The notes under the pieces: model-generated
The model's database searches: none
What the model saw: the letters and a program-made list of their open reading frames with translations, nothing else
Told to the model about the DNA's origin: nothing
DNA from: Methanofollis liminatans DSM 4140
GTDB taxonomy: Archaea > Halobacteriota > Methanomicrobia > Methanomicrobiales > Methanofollaceae
Direction of reading: 5' to 3'
Assembly: GCF_000275865.1 (NCBI RefSeq)
Contig: NZ_CM001555.1
Span: forward strand, 1,075,706 to 1,139,705
DNA length: 64,000 bases
Translations under genes and position numbers: made by a program
Shown here: positions 16,283-24,240 of the stretch, piece after piece
Layout: the number at the start of each line of letters is the position of its first letter
Numbering within the stretch: the stretch's first letter is position 1

Positions 16283-16864
16283 TTATTCGGACCGTACGGC
16301 GTTTCTGCCGAGGTCGAAGGCCTTCAGGTTGAGGTCGAGGGTTTTCGCCGGCACCGAGCGGGCGACCGCCTCTTTCAGGGATGATTCTTTCAGCGGGAGG
16401 TACCGGGATGCGGCGCCGAGCATCACCACGTTCTGCACGATCGGGTTGCCGGCCTCCGCGGCGAGGGCGGCGGCGTCGATGAGGAAGAGGCCCTTCTCCC
16501 CGAGGGATCCGAGGAGTTCCTCCCTCGCCGGCATCGGGAGTTTCTGGGTGTAAACCGGGGTCGGGACGACGGTCTGGTCGTTTGCGACGATCGAGCCGCC
16601 CGTCTTCAGGTAGTGCAGGTAGCGCACCCCCTCGAGGAGATCGAGGGCGATCATCAGGTCGGCCCGGCCCGGCGGGATCAGGGGGCCGTGGACCCCGCCG
16701 ATCCGGACGTGGCTCTCGACCGATCCGCCGCGCTGGGCCATGCCGTGGGTCTCCACGCCGCGGACTGCGATCCCCTCGACCAGGCATGCCTCGCCGATGA
16801 CGTTCGATGCAAGTATGGTCCCCTGTCCGCCGATCCCGACGATCAGCACGTCAAAACTGCTCAT
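16283..16864 (-). CDS. iorB: Indolepyruvate ferredoxin oxidoreductase, beta subunit
   Basis: Gamma-domain subunit of the 2-oxoacid:ferredoxin oxidoreductase acting on aryl pyruvates (indole-, phenyl- and hydroxyphenylpyruvate) with CoA. The 193-residue protein has VGIGGQGTILASNVIGEA at its start and THGMAQRGGSVESHVR, both diagnostic of this domain. ATG 16864 overlaps the iorA stop by 4 bases and follows the ribosome binding site AGGAGGGA, so the longer frame upstream, inside iorA, is rejected. In methanogens IOR usually serves aromatic amino acid synthesis from imported aryl acids or their degradation. Confidence 0.95.
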   Translation of the reverse strand: MSSFDVLIVGIGGQGTILASNVIGEACLVEGIAVRGVETHGMAQRGGSVESHVRIGGVHGPLIPPGRADLMIALDLLEGVRYLHYLKTGGSIVANDQTVVPTPVYTQKLPMPAREELLGSLGEKGLFLIDAAALAAEAGNPIVQNVVMLGAASRYLPLKESSLKEAVARSVPAKTLDLNLKAFDLGRNAVRSE

Positions 16865-18633
16865 TTCCGTCCCTCCTTTACGATCGCGCCCGACGGGCAG
16901 ATCTCGGTGCACACCCCGCATCCGCTGCAGAGGTCAGTGATCGACGCCTTTTCGTCGGCGTCGCGGCCGATCGCCGGGCACCCGAAACGCAGGCAGGCGC
17001 CGCAGGCGGTGCAGGCCTCGGGGTCGACGGTGTAGCGGCCGCGCCTGACCCCGCTCCGCCGGGCGGTGATGACGCAGGCCTGTTTGGCGATGATCACCTT
17101 TGTGCCGCTCCTCGCCTTTGCCGCCTTGAGGGTCTGGAGTGTGCCGGTGAGGTCGTAGGGGTCGACGGTCTCGACGAACGAGGCACCGCAGGCCCGGCAG
17201 ATCCCCTCGAGGGAGATCGGGACGCTCGGTTCGCCCCTTGCGGTCTCGCCGGTGCAGGGGTTGGGCTGGTGGCCGGTCATGGCGGTGATCCGGTTGTCCA
17301 GGATGACGAGAGTCATCTCGGCGCCGTTGTACACGGCATTGAGCAGCCCCTGGATCCCGGTGTGGAGGAAGGTCGAGTCGCCGATGGTGGCGACGACCGG
17401 GTGCGTCTCACCCGAGTGGGCGATCCCGCTCCCGACCGTGACCGAGGCGCCCATGCAGATGGTGGTGTCCACCGTGCCGAGCTGGAGGCCGAGAGTGTAG
17501 CACCCGATGTCAGAGGGGAAGATGCCGTCAGGGAAGACCCGCTTTATCGCGTAGAACATGGCGCGGTGGGCGCAGCCTGCGCAGAGGATCGGCGGGCGCG
17601 GCGGGAGGCCGGCGGCCGGCGCAGGGCTCTCGAAGGGGGAGGCGGGGAGGATGCCGGCCTTCACCATCGAGGCGGCGACCGTGGCCGGGGAGAACTCGCC
17701 CTCTTTGGGGACGGCGCCGTTCATCTGGCCGAAGACCTCGACGCCGCAGGCGAGCTGCCTGAGCCGCTCTTCGACGATCGGCGCACCTTCTTCGACGACG
17801 AGGACGACGCGGTGCTGCTGCACGAACGCCTGCATCCAGTCACCGTCGATCGGGAAGCACCCGATCTTCATGAAGGAGACGTCGTCCGGGATCACCTCCT
17901 GCACATAGGAGGCGGCGATCCCGCTGGCGACGACGGCCATATCGCCGCGCACCTCGGCGGTGTTGTAGCCGAGGTTCATGACGGCCTTCCTGACCATCGG
18001 CTGCTTTTCGTTCAGGATTTTATGGAGGACGCGGGTATGGGCCGGGATGACGACGTACTGGCGCGGGTCTTTGACGAAGGCGCCGGCGCGGTGCTCGCCG
18101 CTCACCTCGCCGAGGTCGATGTCTCCTTTGGAGTGGCAAATCCGGGTCGTCGGCCTGAAGATCACCGGCAGCCCCACCTCTTCGGAGAGGGCGAAGGCGT
18201 CGAGCATCATGTCGTGGGCCTCCTGCACCGAGGAGGGGTTCATGCAGGGGATCTTTGCGAAGTGGGCGTAGCGGCGGGTGTCCTGCTCGTTCTGGGAGGA
18301 GTGGGCATAGGGGTCGTCGGCCGAGAGGACGACAAAACCCCCTTCCACGCCCGTATATGCGCTCGTCAGCAGGGGGTCGGCGGCGACGTTGAGGCCGACG
18401 TGTTTCATCGTGACGATCGACCGCAGGCCGCACCATGATGCGGCGAGGGCGTTCTCATATGCCACTTTTTCGTTCACCGACCACTCGATGTAGAACTCCC
18501 GCTCGCGCTGCGCCCTGAGGGTGTCGATCACCTCGGAGGAGGGGGTTCCAGGATAGCCGCTCGCAAAATCGACGCCGGCTTCGATGCAGGCGTGCGCGAT
18601 TGCCTCGTTCCCAAGAAGATATCGTTTTGCCAT
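16861..18633 (-). CDS. iorA: Indolepyruvate ferredoxin oxidoreductase, alpha subunit
   Basis: Large TPP-dependent subunit (590 aa). N-terminal pyrimidine-binding domain opens with GNEAIAHACIEAGVDFASGYPGTP in family fashion, the TPP/Mg site is GDSTFLHTGIQGLLNAVYN with its GDS..NAVYN pattern, and the C-terminus has two [4Fe-4S] ferredoxin motifs: CTACGACLRFGCP and CSGCGVCTEICPSG. The complete domain set indicates an active enzyme with IorB. Promoter probably lies in the 137 bases before the tRNA-Ile gene, where the minus strand reads CCTTAAAGA about 40 bases upstream of the start. First gene of the minus-strand run down to the flavodoxin. Confidence 0.96.
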   Translation of the reverse strand: MAKRYLLGNEAIAHACIEAGVDFASGYPGTPSSEVIDTLRAQREREFYIEWSVNEKVAYENALAASWCGLRSIVTMKHVGLNVAADPLLTSAYTGVEGGFVVLSADDPYAHSSQNEQDTRRYAHFAKIPCMNPSSVQEAHDMMLDAFALSEEVGLPVIFRPTTRICHSKGDIDLGEVSGEHRAGAFVKDPRQYVVIPAHTRVLHKILNEKQPMVRKAVMNLGYNTAEVRGDMAVVASGIAASYVQEVIPDDVSFMKIGCFPIDGDWMQAFVQQHRVVLVVEEGAPIVEERLRQLACGVEVFGQMNGAVPKEGEFSPATVAASMVKAGILPASPFESPAPAAGLPPRPPILCAGCAHRAMFYAIKRVFPDGIFPSDIGCYTLGLQLGTVDTTICMGASVTVGSGIAHSGETHPVVATIGDSTFLHTGIQGLLNAVYNGAEMTLVILDNRITAMTGHQPNPCTGETARGEPSVPISLEGICRACGASFVETVDPYDLTGTLQTLKAAKARSGTKVIIAKQACVITARRSGVRRGRYTVDPEACTACGACLRFGCPAIGRDADEKASITDLCSGCGVCTEICPSGAIVKEGRK

Positions 18634-18717
18634 GGAATGCGTCCCAGTGCTATTTGCTCCTGCGTGCTCTTTAAGGATGCCGTTCCCGGACGGCCCCAGA
18701 GCGGGGTTTCTGGCGCA

Positions 18718-18728
18718 ACCTTTAAATC
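18718..18728 (+). promoter_or_regulatory. Box A promoter of tRNA-Ile
   Basis: ACCTTTAAATC matches an archaeal BRE plus TATA box. Initiation about 26 bases downstream, near 18748, would leave a short 5' leader before the tRNA at 18771. Confidence 0.55.
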
Positions 18729-18770
18729 AGGGACGGTACAACATTTACAGGCACTAATACGAGTGTATTA

Positions 18771-18843
18771 GGGCCCGTAGCATAGTCGGTGGTGCACCCG
18801 GCTGATAACCGGGAGGTCATGAGTTCGAGCCTCATCGGGCCCA
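18771..18843 (+). tRNA. tRNA-Ile (GAT)
   Basis: Complete cloverleaf of 73 nt. The acceptor stem pairs GGGCCCG (18771-18777) with CGGGCCC (18836-18842), followed by discriminator A at 18843. The anticodon stem CCCGG/CCGGG encloses CTGATAA with anticodon GAT at 18804-18806, and the T-arm contains GTTCGAGCC. CCA is not encoded; the sequence continues TCTTCTTTT, a likely T-rich terminator. No intron. Confidence 0.97.
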
Positions 18844-19030
18844 TCTTCTTTTCGAGATTTCATTTGTGTGATTCTCTTTTGTTTGACGTTTCGTTTATGC
18901 GGTGCTGTGGCGATCTCTCCGGGACGACGATCCTTACACCATTTCAGCAGGTTTTCCGCAGTTTTTCGGCACCGGACACGATTGAGAAATAGCCGGGAAC
19001 GGTTCTGGTTTGTGCAGTGCCCGTACAGAT

Positions 19031-19114
19031 AGAGAGACGCGTCTCTCTCTATACTAAAGTACAGCAGATCACACACAGCCCCCGGTATCTGTTCGGGTGT
19101 GGGTGTGTGCGATC
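19031..19114 (+). other. Palindrome and hairpin in the tRNA-EVE intergenic region
   Basis: The 552 bases 18844-19395 contain no convincing gene. A perfect 18-bp palindrome AGAGAGACGCGTCTCTCT lies at 19031-19048. It is followed by an inverted repeat GATCACACACA (19067-19077) against TGTGTGCGATC (19104-19114) with one mismatch. The two could be operator sites or form stem-loops in a transcript running from the tRNA. Confidence 0.5.
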
Positions 19115-19165
19115 TCCGGAATGATGCAAGCGACCAGGATCTAACGCCATAGTTGGGCTTAAACC

Positions 19166-19176
19166 ACTATATAATG
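19166..19176 (+). promoter_or_regulatory. Strong box A upstream of candidate RNA
   Basis: ACTATATAATG with preceding AAACC is a near-consensus archaeal TATA element. It points plus-strand, away from any annotated plus-strand reading frame; the next plus gene, recQ, starts 800 bases later, so a non-coding transcript starting near 19198 is implied. Confidence 0.55.
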
Positions 19177-19196
19177 CCAGATATTTCTCCGTTTAA

Positions 19197-19390
19197 TGAC
19201 GTCCACCGCCGTAAGGCGCTGGAAATCGGTGAAAGGAGGTGGCCGATGCTGTAAGAGTCCCTCTCCGTGGTGCCCGACCGCCGGGATGCGGTGGCTCACC
19301 CTCGTGTTGCCGGAAATGCGTTTCGGGGTGGAGGCAGCAGAGTGGGTTTCTGGGGCGAGGTGCCCCCTCGATCTCGCAGGATTGATTGAC
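19197..19390 (+). ncRNA. Candidate structured non-coding RNA, unidentified
   Basis: Downstream of the TATA element the sequence has no credible open frame but can fold into several compact stems: TCCACCGCC-GTAA-GGCGCTGGA, closed by a GNRA-like loop (one C-C mismatch); ATCGG..CCGAT around 19225-19255; GGTG-CC-ACCGC..GCGGT-GG-CACC around 19275-19310; CCG(G)AAA-TGCG-TTTCGG near 19320; and GGGGC-GAGGT-GCCCC near 19355. It lacks the SRP GGAAG..GCAGC helix 8 core and a recognisable RNase P GAGGAAAGUC block, so I do not assign it to either. The 3' end would approach the stop of the convergent EVE gene at 19396. Judged by eye only; no folding energy was computed. Confidence 0.4.
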
Positions 19391-19395
19391 GCGGA

Positions 19396-19854
19396 TCAGT
19401 CCCGCGGCGTCCTTGCCGCTCTCATGATAAATGCATGGTCCTCCTCGTTGATCGCCCGCATCGACTGTCCCCCGATATGCTCTGGCCACTGCGTTTTTTC
19501 CGTGATGAACCTCAGGTCGCGGATGAGGGGCCGAAACTCCACCGGGGGCTCGAAGATCGCGATCGTCCTCAGTCTGAACCGTAGCGGAAAAACCTCGTTT
19601 CCGAGTTTCCTGGGGGCGGTGAAGATCGGGTCTGTGTCCTCGTAGACGCTGGAGACGATCTCGAAGCACCCGAGGATCGCGGGGGGAAGGGTGATGTCCT
19701 GATCGATCACCTCATGCCCGACATAGAGGAGCAGCGTGTCGCCCGGCCTGATCCTGTTGATCTGGTTGAGGTCCTTCTTTGGGACGCCCCAGACCTCCTT
19801 TCGCATTACGACGTCTGCATTCTCACGGGTGGAGGTGGCGAGCCAGCGGATCAT
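19396..19854 (-). CDS. EVE domain protein (UPF0310-like)
   Basis: A 152-residue EVE-domain protein, a fold related to PUA and YTH that is thought to bind modified bases in DNA or RNA. It starts MIRWLATSTRENADVVMRKE and carries WGVPKKDLNQINRIRPGDTLLLYV, then the NEVFPLRFRL strand and the RFITEKTQWPEHIG segment (all parts typical of the family). The longer antisense frame through recQ is rejected; ATG 19854 is the first Met inside the domain. Divergent from recQ with 129 bases between. Confidence 0.85.
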   Translation of the reverse strand: MIRWLATSTRENADVVMRKEVWGVPKKDLNQINRIRPGDTLLLYVGHEVIDQDITLPPAILGCFEIVSSVYEDTDPIFTAPRKLGNEVFPLRFRLRTIAIFEPPVEFRPLIRDLRFITEKTQWPEHIGGQSMRAINEEDHAFIMRAARTPRD

Positions 19855-19983
19855 GGAATGGCACTCTATTTCGTATCTGGAAAAAGGTATCGAATGGTTT
19901 CTGAAAAGATGGGAGTTCACCAACCCGTCCCCCACCCGAACCTTCAACATCCCTCTGCCCCCACTCTTGAAGAGAACCCCCTC

Positions 19984-21504
19984 ATGCCCTCCATCGACGA
20001 CCTCCTGAAAAAATACTGGGGCTACACCTCTTTTCGCCCGCACCAGCGGGAGATCATCGCATCGGTTCTCGAAGGCCGGGACACGGTGGCGATCCTGGCG
20101 ACCGGGAGCGGAAAATCCCTCTGCTACCAGGTGCCGGCACTCTGCCTCGGCGGCCTCACCCTGGTCGTCTCCCCCCTCCTCTCCCTGATGAAAGACCAGG
20201 TCGACGACCTGAACCTGCGGGGGATATCGGCCGCCGCCTGCACCGGCGCCCTTACGCACCGGGAGAGGGAGGAGATAGAGAGGCAGCTCGAGGACAACGC
20301 CCTCAGGCTCCTCTTTCTCTCGCCGGAAAAGTGCATGCAGCCCGGCCTCCTCACATACCTCGTCCAGTTCCCGGTCCGCCTCATCGCCATTGACGAGGCG
20401 CACTGCATATCGGCATGGGGCCACACCTTCAGGCCCGAATACCGCCAGCTCTCCGGGCTGAAGAGGTACTTCCCGGACGTCCCGATCGTGGCCCTGACGG
20501 CCACCGCCATCCCCGAGGTCAGGGCCGATATCGCCCAGCACCTCGGGCTCTCCGATCCCGGCGAGTTCGTCGGCACCTTCGACCGCCCAAACCTCAGGTA
20601 CGCCGTCGTCCCGAAGGAAAAACCCATGGCCCTGCTCCTCGCCTGCATCAACCGGCACCGGAAAGAGTCAGGGATCGTCTACTGCTCCAGCAAGAAAACG
20701 GCCGAAGACCTCGCCCGCGACCTCAGGAAATACGGCTACAGCGCCGCCGCCTACCATGCCGGCCTCCCGACGGCGGTCAGGGAGAGGGTCCAGGACGACT
20801 TTCTCTCAGGCCGCGTCCAGACAGTCTGCGCCACCGTCGCCTTCGGCATGGGCATCGACAAACCTGATGTCCGCTATGTCGTCCACTACGACCTCCCGAA
20901 GAACCTCGAGTCCTATTACCAGGAGACCGGCCGCGCCGGGCGGGACGGCCTGGACAGCGAGTGCCTCCTCCTCTACAGCCCCGGCGAGTACGGGGCGGTG
21001 CGGTCCATGATCGAACGCGACACCCCTGACAGCCGTCAGGCCCGCATCGCGGTCCGCAAACTGGATGAGATGATCGGCTACTGCGAGACGACCGTGTGCA
21101 GGCGCAAGTACCTGCTCAACTACTTCGGGGAGGCGCACGCCCCTGAGACCTGCGGCATGTGCGACACCTGCGAAGGGCAGGGGGAGACGATCGACGGCAC
21201 CGCATACGCACGGGCGATCCTTGGATGCGTGGAGCAGGTGCAGAAGAACGCCGGAATTGACCTCGTCGCCGACGTCCTGCAGGGATCGAAAAATGCACGC
21301 GCGAGGGAGAGGCATCTTGATCTCCTTCCTGCCTATGGGACGGGCGCGGACCAGAGCAGAAAACAGTACAGGCTCTGGGTTCTGGACCTGATCAGGCAGG
21401 GCTACCTGGAACAGCGCGGCAGCAGGATAACCCTGAACGAGAGGAGCGCCCGGGTGTTGAAGGGAGAGGTGCGGGTGCTGCTCCCGGCGCCCTCAAAAAA
21501 ATAA
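19984..21504 (+). CDS. recQ: RecQ family ATP-dependent DNA helicase
   Basis: 3'-5' superfamily 2 DNA helicase of 506 residues. Visible motifs: FRPHQREII (motif 0), ATGSGKSLCYQ (Walker A), IDEAHCISAWGHTFRPEY (DEAH and aromatic-rich loop), TATAIPEV (III), and QETGRAGRDG (VI). The zinc-binding region RRKYLLNYFGE..CGMCDTC is followed by a winged-helix RQC part ending in LLPAPSKK. No HRDC domain, so it is shorter than E. coli RecQ (about 610). ATG 19984 starts just before the helicase domain; the long upstream frame overlaps the divergent EVE gene. Converges with serS after 13 bases. Confidence 0.94.
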   Translation: MPSIDDLLKKYWGYTSFRPHQREIIASVLEGRDTVAILATGSGKSLCYQVPALCLGGLTLVVSPLLSLMKDQVDDLNLRGISAAACTGALTHREREEIERQLEDNALRLLFLSPEKCMQPGLLTYLVQFPVRLIAIDEAHCISAWGHTFRPEYRQLSGLKRYFPDVPIVALTATAIPEVRADIAQHLGLSDPGEFVGTFDRPNLRYAVVPKEKPMALLLACINRHRKESGIVYCSSKKTAEDLARDLRKYGYSAAAYHAGLPTAVRERVQDDFLSGRVQTVCATVAFGMGIDKPDVRYVVHYDLPKNLESYYQETGRAGRDGLDSECLLLYSPGEYGAVRSMIERDTPDSRQARIAVRKLDEMIGYCETTVCRRKYLLNYFGEAHAPETCGMCDTCEGQGETIDGTAYARAILGCVEQVQKNAGIDLVADVLQGSKNARARERHLDLLPAYGTGADQSRKQYRLWVLDLIRQGYLEQRGSRITLNERSARVLKGEVRVLLPAPSKK

Positions 21505-21517
21505 GAGCCGTCTCTCC

Positions 21518-22795
21518 TTACAGCGTCTCGGCCCCGTACATATACGGCCTGAGCGCCTCGGGGATGACGACCGAGCCGTCCTCCTGCTGGTTGTTCTCCA
21601 GGATCGCCCGGATCGCCCGGGACGTGGCGATGGCGGTGCTGTTGAGGGTGTGCACGTACTGCTTCTCCTTGAACTCGGCGGGATCGCGCACCTTGATGTT
21701 CAGCCTGACCGCCTGGTACGAGGTGCAGTTCGAGCACGAAACCGCCTCGCGGTACATATTCTCGCGCGGCATCCAGACCTCGATATCGTACTTCTTCGCC
21801 GCCACCGTCCCGATATCGCCGGTGCAGATGTTCACCACATGATAGGGCAGGCCGAGGCCCTGGAAGATCGCCTCGGCGTTCGCCAGCAGTTCCTCGTGGA
21901 AGGCCCAGGACTCCTCGGGCCGGCAGAAGATGAACTGCTCGATCTTGTTGAACTGGTGGACGCGGAAGAGCCCCTTCGTGTCGATGCCGTGGGACCCGAT
22001 CTCCTTCCTGAAGCACGGGCTGATCCCGGCGAACTTCAAGGGGAGGTCCTTCTCCTCGAAGATCTCGTCCTTGTACATGGCGGCCATCGGGTGCTCGCTC
22101 GTGGCGATCAGGTAGGCGTCCTCGCCGTCGATCTTGTACATCACGTCCTCGAAATCGGCGAGGTCGGTGACGCCCTCGTACGCCGCCCTGTTCATCATGT
22201 ACGGCGGCGAGAGCGGGGTGTAGCCGCGCCCTACCAGCAGGTCCAGGGCAAAGCGCTGAAGCGCCATGTCGAGGAGCACAAGCCGGCCCTTCAGGTAGTA
22301 GAACCCCGAGCCCGAGACCTTGGCGGCGCGCTCGAAGTCGGCCCAGCCCTGCTCGGCGGCGAGTTCGCCGTGGTTCCTGAGTTCGAAGGGTGGAACCTTC
22401 GGCTCGCCCCACCGCTTCACCTCGACATTCTCGGTGTCGTCTTTACCCACCGGCACGCTCTCGTGGAGGATATTGGGGAGGCGCATCAGATAGTAGTGCA
22501 CCCGCTCGGTGATCGCCTGGAGTTCGGCCTCGGCCTCCTTGATCTCGCCCGGAATTGCGGCGGCCTCCTTTAGAAGCCCGGCGATATCTCCGCCCGCCTT
22601 TCTGGTCTCGTTGATCTCGCGGCCGATAACATTGCGCCGGTTTCTCAGCCGGTCGACCTCAATCGTGATCTCCCGGCTTTTCTGGTCCTTCTCCAGCAGG
22701 TCGTCAACCCAGGCGACTTTTTCCGTATATCCCCTCTTGAGAAGGTCTGCCCGGACGATCTCGGGGTTTGCGCGAATGAACTTCAATTCAAGCAT
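21518..22795 (-). CDS. serS: Seryl-tRNA synthetase (common type)
   Basis: Class II aminoacyl-tRNA synthetase charging tRNA-Ser and tRNA-Sec, 425 residues. It has the N-terminal coiled-coil tRNA-binding arm (residues about 30-110, EITIEVDRLRNRRNVIGREINETRK broken by glycines) and class II motifs: FRKEIGSHGIDTKGLFRVHQF (motif 2 area, shown in pieces FRKEIGSHG and LFRVHQFNK) and the C-terminal TLNSTAIATSRAIRAILEN motif 3. This is the widespread SerRS, not the rare methanogen type of about 500 residues found in Methanococcus and Methanosarcina. Start is MLELKFIRANPE at 22795. Confidence 0.96.
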   Translation of the reverse strand: MLELKFIRANPEIVRADLLKRGYTEKVAWVDDLLEKDQKSREITIEVDRLRNRRNVIGREINETRKAGGDIAGLLKEAAAIPGEIKEAEAELQAITERVHYYLMRLPNILHESVPVGKDDTENVEVKRWGEPKVPPFELRNHGELAAEQGWADFERAAKVSGSGFYYLKGRLVLLDMALQRFALDLLVGRGYTPLSPPYMMNRAAYEGVTDLADFEDVMYKIDGEDAYLIATSEHPMAAMYKDEIFEEKDLPLKFAGISPCFRKEIGSHGIDTKGLFRVHQFNKIEQFIFCRPEESWAFHEELLANAEAIFQGLGLPYHVVNICTGDIGTVAAKKYDIEVWMPRENMYREAVSCSNCTSYQAVRLNIKVRDPAEFKEKQYVHTLNSTAIATSRAIRAILENNQQEDGSVVIPEALRPYMYGAETL

Positions 22796-22972
22796 GGATG
22801 TATCCCTTCTTTCTCGTGGTGCACCGTCACGCCGCATGCACGTCGGCGAGGCGCCGGATCTCCTCTACTCTATTGATTGGGGGATCCGATTAGTATATTG
22901 CATCGCAGGTATTTCTGTTCCGCCGGTCAGAATGGTGCCGGCGCCCCCATCCATCAGAGCCGTTTCTTATCC

Positions 22973-22980
22973 TATTATAT
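22973..22980 (+). promoter_or_regulatory. Box A, leaderless transcript predicted
   Basis: TATTATAT centred about 26 bases before ATG 23003, so transcription is expected to start at or next to the start codon. No ribosome binding site precedes that ATG, which agrees with leaderless translation. Confidence 0.5.
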
Positions 22981-23002
22981 CGTTGGACACCAATTCATCA
23001 GT

Positions 23003-23455
23003 ATGGAACGGCTCCATATCGCCATTCTTGCGGCCGGCGTCATAATAGGCGGCGGCGTCGCCGTCATCGGCCAGGTATTCATGGGTGTGTCGATCTTCAT
23101 CGTCCTGGCGACGATCGCCATGTCCCTTCATATCATGAACGACACGAAAAACCTGCCAGACCTCGATTGTCGTCTTGCAGAGGACGCCAAGTCCGTCGTG
23201 ATCAAAAATACCGGGAGCGGCCCGGCGCATCAGATCCACGTCGCCCTTGTCCCGATGAACATCGAGTTCGATGTCAGGACCCTCGGCGTCGACGAAGAGT
23301 ATGCCTATCATCTCCCCGCCATGATCGAGGAGGTCAAGGCAGTCGTCACCTACAAGGACAGCGAGGACAAAAAATTCGGCCGCTCGTACAAACTCTCGTC
23401 GCTCGAAGAGAACGATCCCCTCCAGCCGATGTTTCCGTTGTTCTCCTGGAAATAA
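23003..23455 (+). CDS. Small membrane protein, unknown function
   Basis: A 150-residue protein with two N-terminal membrane helices (ILAAGVIIGGGVAVIGQVFM and VSIFIVLATIAMSLHIM) and a soluble C-terminal domain of about 95 residues rich in beta strands (DAKSVVIKNTGSGPAHQIHVALVP in pieces, then VKAVVTYKD). The soluble part resembles domains that sit on the cytoplasmic membrane face, but I do not recognise a family. ATG 23003 is at the predicted transcription start. Divergent from serS across 207 bases, with no other gene in between. Confidence 0.7.
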   Translation: MERLHIAILAAGVIIGGGVAVIGQVFMGVSIFIVLATIAMSLHIMNDTKNLPDLDCRLAEDAKSVVIKNTGSGPAHQIHVALVPMNIEFDVRTLGVDEEYAYHLPAMIEEVKAVVTYKDSEDKKFGRSYKLSSLEENDPLQPMFPLFSWK

Positions 23456-23608
23456 TCTTTTTTCCCTCAGCCAGAACCATTCGTCGCCTTCATCATGCCC
23501 CTCAGAGATGCGAGAGCCTGAAAAGAGTGTGTGCGCCCTCCCATGACCCGTGGCCGTCGGCATGGGAGAAAGGCGAGTCCTGGCAGAGAGAAGGGCGCCA
23601 GAACGTAT

Positions 23609-24238
23609 TCAAAGCGATTTTTCGTCCTTTTTTTCCCCGCAACTCCCCTCCAGCACCTCCCTGACCCGCTCCAGGTCGCCGACATGGTTGATGTTCGTGA
23701 AGGTGAGAAGATCCGGGTCGAAGGTCCTGAAGGTCTCGACTGAGACGAAACGGGCATCGAGGTTCCTGATCATCGCCCGCAGGGAGAGGGACTCGTGCTC
23801 CTGCAGGTATTCGATCAGGGCGGCGCGGCGGTAGACGGCGTGGAGGGGCTCGTACATATCCCCGTCCCAGCACGGGATGACGGCGTCGCGGTCGCCCAGC
23901 CCCTCGAAGAGCGTCTCGATCACCTGTCCGTTGATGCAGGGCATATCGCAGGCGACGACGAAGACGGCCTCGCCCTGTGCGGCGAGACACCCGGCGTGGA
24001 GGCCGCCGATCGGCCCGATCCCCCGCCGCATGTCAGGGATGCAGCGGACATACGGGTAGGGGTCGAACCGGCGGCACTGCTCCTCGTCTCTGGCGACGAT
24101 GATGATCTCGTCGACGGCACCGCGCAGCGTCTCGAGGAGGCGGTCGATGAAGGTGCGGCCGCAGATCTCGAAGAAGTACTTCTCCATCCCGCCTGCACGG
24201 CGCGCCTCCCCTCCCACCAGCACGATACCCGAGCGCAT
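23609..24238 (-). CDS. mobA: MobA-like molybdopterin guanylyltransferase
   Basis: A 209-residue nucleotidyltransferase of the MobA family, attaching GMP to molybdopterin (or its tungsten form) for enzymes such as formate and formylmethanofuran dehydrogenases. The N-terminal nucleotide loop is LVGGEARRAGGMEKYFFEI, the GTP-contacting segment is RRGIGPIGGLHAGCLAA, and VVACDMPCING carries the metal-binding Asp. The C-terminus is the usual short acceptor part. It starts 2 bases after panE stops and is the last gene of the helicase-ogt-panE-mobA run. Confidence 0.88.
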   Translation of the reverse strand: MRSGIVLVGGEARRAGGMEKYFFEICGRTFIDRLLETLRGAVDEIIIVARDEEQCRRFDPYPYVRCIPDMRRGIGPIGGLHAGCLAAQGEAVFVVACDMPCINGQVIETLFEGLGDRDAVIPCWDGDMYEPLHAVYRRAALIEYLQEHESLSLRAMIRNLDARFVSVETFRTFDPDLLTFTNINHVGDLERVREVLEGSCGEKKDEKSL

Positions 24239-24240
24239 GC

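Noticed and set aside
16807-18438. 543-codon open frame opposite iorA
   Set aside because: Antisense to a complete conserved enzyme; composition is typical of a shadow frame.
18768-19076. 102-codon minus-strand frame covering tRNA-Ile
   Set aside because: Its C-terminus is the antisense translation of the tRNA, a common false gene call.
19197-19390. RNase P RNA or SRP RNA
   Set aside because: The hallmark cores (GAGGAAAGUC block; GGAAG..GCAGC of helix 8) are not seen, and the available length is short for either.
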